From contig CAYNDV010000103.1 of assembly GCA_964396055.1 (NCBI GenBank), positions 1-16,573 on the forward strand: a stretch of 16,573 bases of DNA, given 5' to 3'. A program made the translations under genes and the position numbers. Below, piece after piece: positions 12,066 to 16,573 of this stretch (within the stretch, counting starts at the first letter, position 1; the number at the start of each line of letters is the position of its first letter). Under the pieces are notes generated by a model. That model was not told the DNA's origin. It ran no database searches and saw only the letters and a list, made by a program, of their open reading frames with translations. Source of the DNA: CAYJPV01 sp964396055. GTDB lineage: Bacteria; Acidobacteriota; Vicinamibacteria; Vicinamibacterales; JAKQTR01.

Positions 12066-13532
12066 CTATCCCCGTGCGCCGGCCTCGCCTCCTCGCGGCC
12101 CGGCCGTGACGTCGCCCGTGTCCGGCACACTCCCATAGGAGGCCTGCTCGCACACGAACCCTGGCTGAGCCAGGGGCGGCACGACACCGTGCCCTCCGAC
12201 CGCCTCGTGCCGCCGGCGGCGTCCCGGGGGCTGGCGCAGGTAGGTCTGGAGCGTGTGGTAGCTGATATCGAGGATGCGGCACGCCTCCCGCTTGTTCCCG
12301 CCGCATCGGCTGTAGACGAGGCGCACGTAGCGGCCCGTCCATTCGCGCAGCGACTCCCGTTCCGTCAGTGACGGCTGGAGCGTATCCGTATACCGCCCCC
12401 GGAACGCCGGGGGCAGATCGTCGAGATCGAGTTGCGCACCCCGGGTGAGCGTCACGGCCGATTCGATCGTGCGCTCGAGCTCCCGGACATTGCCGGGCCA
12501 GTGGTACGCCGTGAGGGCGTCTGCGGCCGCAGGCGTCAGTTCCAGGCGGCGCACGGACCGGTGCCGGTCGAGGAAGTAGCGGGCCAGCTCCGCCACGTCC
12601 TCGCGCCGGGTACGCAAGGGAGGCACGCGCACCTCGACGCCGCTGAGGCGGTAGTACAGGTCTTCGCGAAACTGTCCCTGATCCACCAGCGTGCGCAGGT
12701 GCTTGTTGGTGGCCACGATGATCCGCGTGTCGACGCGCCGCAGGCCCTGCCCGCCCACCCGCTCGACGCTCAGGTCCTGGATTGCGCGCAGCAACTTGGC
12801 TTGCGCGCTGCCGGACAGGTCCGCCACTTCGTCGAGGAACAGCGTGCCTCCTGCGGCCTGCTCGAACTTGCCCTGGCGGCCGCGGACACCGGTTGCGGTG
12901 CGGTCCTCGATGCCGAACAGTTCGGCTTCGAGCAGTGTCTCGACGATGGCCGCGCAGTTGACGGCCACGAAGGGCCCGCGAAACCGCCGGCTGAGCTCGT
13001 GGAGCTGACGGGCCACCAGTTCCTTGCCGCTGCCGCTCTCCCCCTCGATCAACACCGTGAAGTCCGTGGCGGCCACGCGCGCGATTCGCTCGCGCAAGGC
13101 CTGCACGGCCAGGCTGTGCCCGATGAGCGGCGCCGCCCCATCCCGTACGTGCCCATCGTCTTTGACGTGGCGCTGCCAGGCGGGGTCGGCGCCGGCAGCC
13201 AGGGCGTAGACGGCTGCGACACGCTCGAGGAACCGGCACTCGGCCGGCGCCAACTGGTGATCGGCTGCGGGCTGCACCACCAGGTCGAGGGGCCGGCCGC
13301 CGGGCCGAGGCGGGACACAGACCCGGATCAGCGGCGGGTCACCGGGAGCGGGCAGGCCATGGGGTGCCGGCTCCTCAGGTGCCAGGATGGCCACCCAGCG
13401 AGCCCCCAACCGCCGCTGGACGACACTCTCCACCGTGACCTTCAGGGAATGTCGTTCCCGCGGGGAACCCAGGCGAGCGCTGATCGCCGCAAGCAGGTCG
13501 TCGATGTCCAAGGGCATGGCGGTGGGACACAT
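12066..13532 (-). CDS. AAA+ enhancer-binding-type transcriptional regulator lacking a GAFTGA loop
   Basis: This is a DNA-binding regulator of the NtrC/bEBP fold. Positions below are counted from the TTG at 13565; subtract 11 for the ATG at 13532. A GAF-like or other sensor-like region spans about 20-130 and has no receiver aspartate pattern. The AAA+ core has Walker A GESGSGKE (175-182), Walker B TLFLDEV (241-247), sensor I ATN (285-287), arginines in FREDLYYRL (300, 306) and WPGNVREL (356-363). The segment after ELFG reads IEDRTATGV, so the GAFTGA sigma-54-contact loop is RTATGV (222-227), with the key Phe missing. A Fis-like helix-turn-helix (about 405-445, GGNKREACRILDISYHTLQTYL) follows, then a basic and low-complexity tail of about 55 residues. 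The start is uncertain: TTG 13565, ATG 13532 and ATG 13517 all lack a clear ribosome-binding site. The ATG is preferred because a sigma-54-like element overlaps the TTG. Confidence 0.9.
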   Translation of the reverse strand: MCPTAMPLDIDDLLAAISARLGSPRERHSLKVTVESVVQRRLGARWVAILAPEEPAPHGLPAPGDPPLIRVCVPPRPGGRPLDLVVQPAADHQLAPAECRFLERVAAVYALAAGADPAWQRHVKDDGHVRDGAAPLIGHSLAVQALRERIARVAATDFTVLIEGESGSGKELVARQLHELSRRFRGPFVAVNCAAIVETLLEAELFGIEDRTATGVRGRQGKFEQAAGGTLFLDEVADLSGSAQAKLLRAIQDLSVERVGGQGLRRVDTRIIVATNKHLRTLVDQGQFREDLYYRLSGVEVRVPPLRTRREDVAELARYFLDRHRSVRRLELTPAAADALTAYHWPGNVRELERTIESAVTLTRGAQLDLDDLPPAFRGRYTDTLQPSLTERESLREWTGRYVRLVYSRCGGNKREACRILDISYHTLQTYLRQPPGRRRRHEAVGGHGVVPPLAQPGFVCEQASYGSVPDTGDVTAGPRGGEAGARG

Positions 13533-13560
13533 CGGAGGTGCGCGCCTGTCTCCCGAATAT

Positions 13561-13576
13561 TCCAAGATACGTTCCA
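13561..13576 (-). promoter_or_regulatory. Sigma-54-like -24/-12 element ahead of the regulator gene
   Basis: On the minus strand, TGGAAC, GTATC, TTGGA is a near match to the consensus TGGCAC-N5-TTGCW. It has exact spacing and a conserved -24 GG, but GG in place of GC at -12. It lies 28 nt before the ATG at 13532 and overlaps the TTG that would otherwise be the longest start. It could be used by sigma-54 or be chance. Confidence 0.4.
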
Positions 13577-13584
13577 GATGTCCC

Positions 13585-13599
13585 CGCCCCCCGGGGGCG
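13585..13599. terminator. GC hairpin between pilZ and the regulator gene
   Basis: CGCCCC and GGGGCG arms pair around a 3-nt loop between the pilZ stop (13682) and the regulator. It is the only strong stem in this 116-150 bp gap. No T tract follows on the minus strand, so termination of the comEA operon here is only a possibility. Confidence 0.25.
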
Positions 13600-13681
13600 C
13601 CGGGACATCGTCTTCTTCCGCGTCAGCCCGAGAAGAGGGGAAGCAACTGCCCACCGCCAGCCCGACGCAAGTGGGTAACCA

Positions 13682-14011
13682 CTACCCGGACACCTGGCGA
13701 ACGGCCTCGACGCTGCCGTCGTCGGCCCACCGGACTCCAACCCGGTAGTGGGCCCCACGGGTCGGGTGCAGGCCCGAGACGTGGGCGTAGATCACCATCG
13801 CATGGGCAACGTGCGTGCGGTCCCGGGTCACCAGGACCAGGTCAGCCGAGGTTCCCGGTGCGAGCCGCGCGGCGGTCTCGATCGAGGCGCCGGCGGCGGA
13901 GACGTTGAGCAGTCGGGCCGTCTGTCCCGTCCGCAGGCGGACGGATCGGCAGAGCGGCAGGCCGGTGACCGGCTGCCGGCCGTGGGCGCGTCGCTCGGAG
14001 GGGCCCGTCAT
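13682..14011 (-). CDS. PilZ-domain protein, probable cyclic di-GMP receptor
   Basis: PilZ domains bind cyclic di-GMP and often tune motility, pili or exopolysaccharide. The 109-residue single-domain product has the RxxxR motif (RAHGR, 8-12) and the NxSxxG motif (NVSAAG, 36-41), the two conserved ligand-binding signatures at the usual distance. The rest looks like the beta barrel of the domain, with no transmembrane segment. The ATG at 14011 overlaps the pseudopilin stop codon as ATGA, so it is the third gene of a coupled comEA-fimT-pilZ operon. This suggests that its output concerns the pilus or DNA-uptake machinery, which is an inference from context. Non-binding PilZ domains exist, but both motifs are intact here. 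Confidence 0.85.
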   Translation of the reverse strand: MTGPSERRAHGRQPVTGLPLCRSVRLRTGQTARLLNVSAAGASIETAARLAPGTSADLVLVTRDRTHVAHAMVIYAHVSGLHPTRGAHYRVGVRWADDGSVEAVRQVSG

Positions 14012-14637
14012 GGCGCCGTCCAGGAACGTGTGCGGGGGTTGAAACGCAGAAGCCTGACCCGCCCGGTTGCGCCAAGCAGCCGGACCGCATACTGATCGTC
14101 GCCGCGGCCCCTGACATACAGGGTGCCCGACGTGCAGGCGCCGTACGGACTGAACGACAGGAGCGCAGTGCCACCGAGCCGTACGCCGCTCCCGGTCAGT
14201 GCCGCGCCGGTCTCCACATCCGTCACACCCGGGACCAGCCCGAACCGGGCGCCGGAGAACTGCTCGCGCAGCCGTCCGATCGGCGCGTCCCGCGTGTCGA
14301 TGCCCCGGGCGATCTCGGCCGTCCGCACCCCATTCCGATTGCCGTCGACGGCTACCGTCATCGCGGCAGCCTGGTCAGTCTCCGAGAACTGGATCGCCAT
14401 GTATTCCCCGCTCTGGATGGCCTGGCTCCTCGTGCGCTCGACGAGGCCGGCCACGTGGCGGGCGGCGCCGGCCGCCCCCAGGGCATCGCGCCAGGCCGCG
14501 AAGGCGGGCACGGACATGGCGGCCAGGCTGCCCGCTACCCCGAGCGCCACGAGCACCTCCGTCAGCGTGGTGCCCGTGGCGGCGAAGTCGTGTCGGCCGC
14601 AGCGCACGGCCGCGATGGTCGGGCGGTCGTGCGTCAC
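14008..14637 (-). CDS. GspH/FimT-like minor pseudopilin
   Basis: This is a type IV pilus or type II secretion minor pilin-like protein, 209 residues. It has a prepilin signature near the N-terminus: a 22-residue leader ending in Gly22, cleavage before TTLTEVLVALGVAG, Glu at +5 (Glu27), and a hydrophobic helix of about 20 residues. The globular part after about residue 50 has the RTRSQAIQSGEYMAI stretch expected after the helix in FimT/GspH proteins. Its GTG start (14637) overlaps the comEA stop as GTGA, which fixes the start. Processing would require a prepilin peptidase (PilD) that is not in this window. FimT proteins have been linked to DNA uptake, which would fit the comEA neighbour. Confidence 0.85.
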   Translation of the reverse strand: MTHDRPTIAAVRCGRHDFAATGTTLTEVLVALGVAGSLAAMSVPAFAAWRDALGAAGAARHVAGLVERTRSQAIQSGEYMAIQFSETDQAAAMTVAVDGNRNGVRTAEIARGIDTRDAPIGRLREQFSGARFGLVPGVTDVETGAALTGSGVRLGGTALLSFSPYGACTSGTLYVRGRGDDQYAVRLLGATGRVRLLRFNPRTRSWTAP

Positions 14638-14960
14638 GGGGCGTTCACACGCGCCGGCGAGACGGTGATCTGCGGCTTGAGCTTGAGGAAGCTCTTCTCT
14701 CCGATGCCGCGGATGTTCATGAGTTCCTCGACCTTCTTGAACCCGCCGTTCTTCTGGCGGTACTCGATGATGCGTTCAGCCGTCCGTGGGCCGATGCCCG
14801 GCAGCTTCAGGAGCTGGGCTGCCGTGGCCGTGTTGAGATTGACGGGGGGCTGGGCGGCTTCGGCCCTGGGCTGGGCGGGGCCAGCGGGCGCCTGGGACTG
14901 GGCGGCGGCGGACGCTGCGCCCAGCAGGACGACACACAGTAGTGCGGCGACTCCTCGCAT
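14634..14960 (-). CDS. comEA: ComEA-like secreted helix-hairpin-helix DNA-binding protein
   Basis: ComEA proteins bind incoming double-stranded DNA outside the inner membrane during natural transformation. The 108-residue product has a clear signal peptide (MRGVAALLCVVLLGAASAAA) and a Pro/Ala-rich linker. A pair of helix-hairpin-helix motifs follows (VNLNTATAAQLLKLPGIGPR, then IRGIGEKSFLKLKP). The ATG at 14960 has a strong AAGGAGG 5 nt upstream. A longer frame starting at 15128 adds 56 residues of compositionally odd sequence and is rejected. It lacks a separate membrane anchor, so after signal cleavage it would be periplasmic, as in the small ComEA proteins of Gram-negative bacteria. It is the first gene of the comEA-fimT-pilZ operon. 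No comEC is visible here, so uptake itself cannot be inferred from this window alone. Confidence 0.85.
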   Translation of the reverse strand: MRGVAALLCVVLLGAASAAAQSQAPAGPAQPRAEAAQPPVNLNTATAAQLLKLPGIGPRTAERIIEYRQKNGGFKKVEELMNIRGIGEKSFLKLKPQITVSPARVNAP

Positions 14961-14965
14961 GGGTT

Positions 14966-14971
14966 CCTCCT
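14966..14971 (-). promoter_or_regulatory. Shine-Dalgarno sequence of comEA
   Basis: AGGAGG ends 5 nt before the ATG at 14960. It decides the 108-residue start over longer upstream frames. Confidence 0.75.
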
Positions 14972-15237
14972 TGAACAGCCTGATCTGCGCGGCGTGCGCA
15001 GGTCGAACGTGAGCCGGGCCAGCCAGGGTTCCGCGGGGGTCGGGCACGGTGCCAGGGCGGGTACCCGGCTCGGCACGGTTCACCGCAAGACGCACGCCCG
15101 GGCGGGGCGCACGCCAGTGCGCCCGCAAAACGTTCGTGCGAGGTGAGATGGTGTCTCGCAGGACGGAGGGAGGAGGCCCCTGTCAGACGGCCACCGGCGT
15201 AGGTGTCTCCTGCCGTTGGCAGCCGGGATCGCTGCTG

Positions 15238-15291
15238 CGCCTGCGTAAGGGGCAGGCGAAAGGACACCGCCGGATGCTGCGCAACCGGTGT
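15238..15291. repeat. Two adjacent inverted repeats in the comEA upstream region
   Basis: The arms are CGCCTG/CAGGCG (15238-15243 and 15253-15258) and ACACCG/CGGTGT (15264-15269 and 15286-15291). Two stems 5 nt apart could be a structured leader, an operator pair or a terminator of the epimerase mRNA. The function is unknown. Confidence 0.3.
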
Positions 15292-15321
15292 TCACGCGCG
15301 CCGGCGGCATGCGCGGGCGGT

Positions 15322-16272
15322 TCAGTTCTGGACGGCCTGTGGGCCCTCGGCCTTGAACCAGTCGATCGTGCGCGCCAGCCCGTCGGCCAGCGGGACAGTC
15401 GGCTGGTAGCCGAGCAACGAGCCGGCCCTGCCGATGTCGGCCAGCGAGTGCTTGACGTCGCCGACCCTGGCCGGCTCGTAGGTGGGGCTGACGGAGGCGC
15501 CGGTCAACTGGCGCAGCGTCGCAAACAGCTCGTTCAGCGACACGCGGGTGCCCGTGGCCACGTTGATGATCTGCCCGGCGGCCCCGGGCGCATGGCAGGC
15601 CTTCAGCACCCCGTCGACGACGTTGGCCACGTAGGTGAAGTCCCGTGTCTGCTCGCCGTCCCCGTAGATGACCGGCGCACGGCCCTCGATGAGGGCCCGG
15701 ATGAACAGGGAGATCACGCCGGAGTACGGCGAGGACGGGTCCTGCCGGGGCCCGAAGACGTTGAAGTAGCGGATCGTGACGGTTTCGAGCCCGTAGAGCG
15801 ACCAGAACAGCTTGCAGTACTGCTCGCCCACGAGCTTGTGCAGCGCATACGGCGAGAGTGGATTGGTCGGCATGTCCTCGCGCTTCGGCAGCGTGGGCGT
15901 ATCGCCGAAGACCGACGAGGACCCGGCAAACACCAGCCGCTTCACGCCGGCGTCGCGGGCCGCCAGCAGGATGTTGAGCGTGGCGTCCACGTTGGCACGG
16001 TGGGACGTGACGGGATCGGCCACCGACCGCGGCACCGACGGAATCGCGGCCTGGTGCAGGACGAAGTCGACGTCGGCAACGGCCTCGCGCGCGACCCCGG
16101 GGTCGGCCAGATCCGCGTGGATGAACTCGGCGGCCCCGACGGCGTCGAGGTTGCGCCGTTTTCCGGTAATGAGACTGTCGACAATCCGCACACGATCGCC
16201 ACGCTCCACCAGTTCGGCGGCCATGTGCGACCCGATGAACCCCGCCCCGCCCGTCACGAGATACGTTGCCAT
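15322..16272 (-). CDS. NAD-dependent UDP-hexose 4-epimerase family protein (GalE/WbpP-like extended SDR)
   Basis: This is a sugar-nucleotide epimerase of the extended SDR fold, 316 residues, cytosolic, probably supplying UDP-galactose- or UDP-GalNAc-type donors for surface glycans. It has a Rossmann dinucleotide motif TGGAGFIGSH near residue 7, an active-site Ser in AGSSSVFG, and the catalytic Tyr and Lys in SPYALHK. The C-terminal substrate motifs are RYFNVFGPRQDPSSPYSGV and YGDGEQTRDFTYV. The PRSVADPV, PLSPYA and FNVFGPRQDP blocks resemble WbpP/Gne-type UDP-GlcNAc 4-epimerases more than classical GalE, so exact substrate is not assigned. The ATG at 16272 has GGAG 5 nt upstream. No linked glycan genes are in the window. 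rnpB lies about 50 nt upstream on the same strand. Confidence 0.93.
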   Translation of the reverse strand: MATYLVTGGAGFIGSHMAAELVERGDRVRIVDSLITGKRRNLDAVGAAEFIHADLADPGVAREAVADVDFVLHQAAIPSVPRSVADPVTSHRANVDATLNILLAARDAGVKRLVFAGSSSVFGDTPTLPKREDMPTNPLSPYALHKLVGEQYCKLFWSLYGLETVTIRYFNVFGPRQDPSSPYSGVISLFIRALIEGRAPVIYGDGEQTRDFTYVANVVDGVLKACHAPGAAGQIINVATGTRVSLNELFATLRQLTGASVSPTYEPARVGDVKHSLADIGRAGSLLGYQPTVPLADGLARTIDWFKAEGPQAVQN

Positions 16273-16324
16273 GCGAACTCCAGCCCGCCGGCGCGCAGAC
16301 GCCAGGCGGGCATGAATAGGTTCC

Positions 16325-16573
16325 GCCGCAGCCGGCCCGTAAGCCGAATTCTGTGCCCCTCGACTCGGCCCGCCTTTCAGCGGACTTCGCTCGGGGTGAC
16401 GGCCATTCCTCTAGCCCTGTCCTCGCGGACAGAGTCCAGCGACCTACCCGGAGGCATGGGGCGGGTCACCCTCATGCGCCTCCCTATTTGGTCTTGCTCC
16501 GTGCGGGGTTTTGCCTGCCACCCGCGTTACCGCGGGCGCGGTGCGCTCTTACCGCACCTTTTCACCCTTACCC
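16325..16573 (-). ncRNA. rnpB: RNase P RNA (bacterial type A-like), 3' part; 5' part outside window
   Basis: This is the catalytic RNA of RNase P, which cleaves the 5' leader from pre-tRNAs. On the minus strand, conserved blocks appear in the right order. First is the GGAGCAAGACCAAATAGGG region (rc of 16482-16500). TAGAGGAATGGCCG follows (rc of 16400-16413, compare UAGAUGAAUGACUG in Escherichia coli). Last is the ACAGAATTCGGCTTA 3' block (rc of 16340-16354). Upstream, GGTAACGCGGGTGGCAGGCAAA-like and CCGCACGGAGCAAG elements also fit. The 3' end is estimated near 16325 and not precisely mapped. The 5' half lies beyond the window edge. No intrinsic terminator with a T tract is evident before the epimerase gene. 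Confidence 0.95.

Larger units (their letters stand above)
14961..15321. other. Gene-free region upstream of the comEA operon (about 360 bp)
   Basis: No supported gene was found. A short minus-strand frame (15080-15310) looks like GC shadow, with Ala/Pro/Arg-rich composition and no ribosome-binding site. The segment must hold the comEA operon promoter and the 3' end of the epimerase transcript. It contains a 6-bp stem CGCCTG/CAGGCG (15238-15258, loop CGTAAGGGG) and a second stem ACACCG/CGGTGT (15264-15291). No recognised riboswitch consensus and no convincing sigma-70 or sigma-54 promoter could be identified. Confidence 0.55.

Noticed and set aside
14634..15128. Longer ComEA form starting 56 codons upstream
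   Set aside because: The added residues precede the obvious signal peptide, and the internal ATG at 14960 has a strong Shine-Dalgarno sequence.
15080..15310. Minus-strand 76-residue frame in the comEA upstream region
   Set aside because: No ribosome-binding site, unusual composition and no recognised domain. It is treated as noncoding.

Overview
This window is a GC-rich bacterial chromosome segment carrying mostly housekeeping genes. The source looks like an Acidobacteriota member, possibly Vicinamibacteria-like. That is an inference from GC content, an AGACAGG-type heptad repeat and an unusual AAA+ regulator subtype. No rRNA or clade-specific marker is present to settle it, and other GC-rich lineages remain possible. 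No mobile element, CRISPR array or tRNA was seen.

Layout, left to right. Positions 1-3356 (+) hold the 3' part of secA (preprotein translocase ATPase) and a complete guaB (IMP dehydrogenase). Convergent to these, on the minus strand, nnr (NAD(P)HX repair) and tsaE (tRNA t6A synthesis) overlap by 4 nt. A six-copy 7-bp tandem repeat forms the end of tsaE. A fold-type IV PLP aminotransferase follows on the plus strand. It converges, 3 nt apart, with the glycine-cleavage operon gcvT-gcvH-gcvP (minus strand, complete single-chain P protein).

The accessory part is 10.9-15.3 kb, all on the minus strand. In transcription order it begins with a tightly overlapping comEA-like / FimT-GspH pseudopilin / PilZ operon. 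Next is an AAA+ 'sigma-54-type' regulator whose GAFTGA loop is replaced by RTATGV. After it come a secreted protein of unknown function with four regularly spaced C-terminal cysteines and a small predicted membrane protein. Two sigma-54-like -24/-12 elements lie in front of the regulator and in front of the unknown secreted gene.

The right end has a UDP-hexose 4-epimerase-like SDR gene and the 3' part of the RNase P RNA gene (rnpB), both on the minus strand.

The most novel-looking material is the regulator plus unknown secreted/membrane pair, and the comEA-fimT-pilZ operon that joins a competence/pilus pair to a probable c-di-GMP receptor. Both are inferences from sequence and context only.
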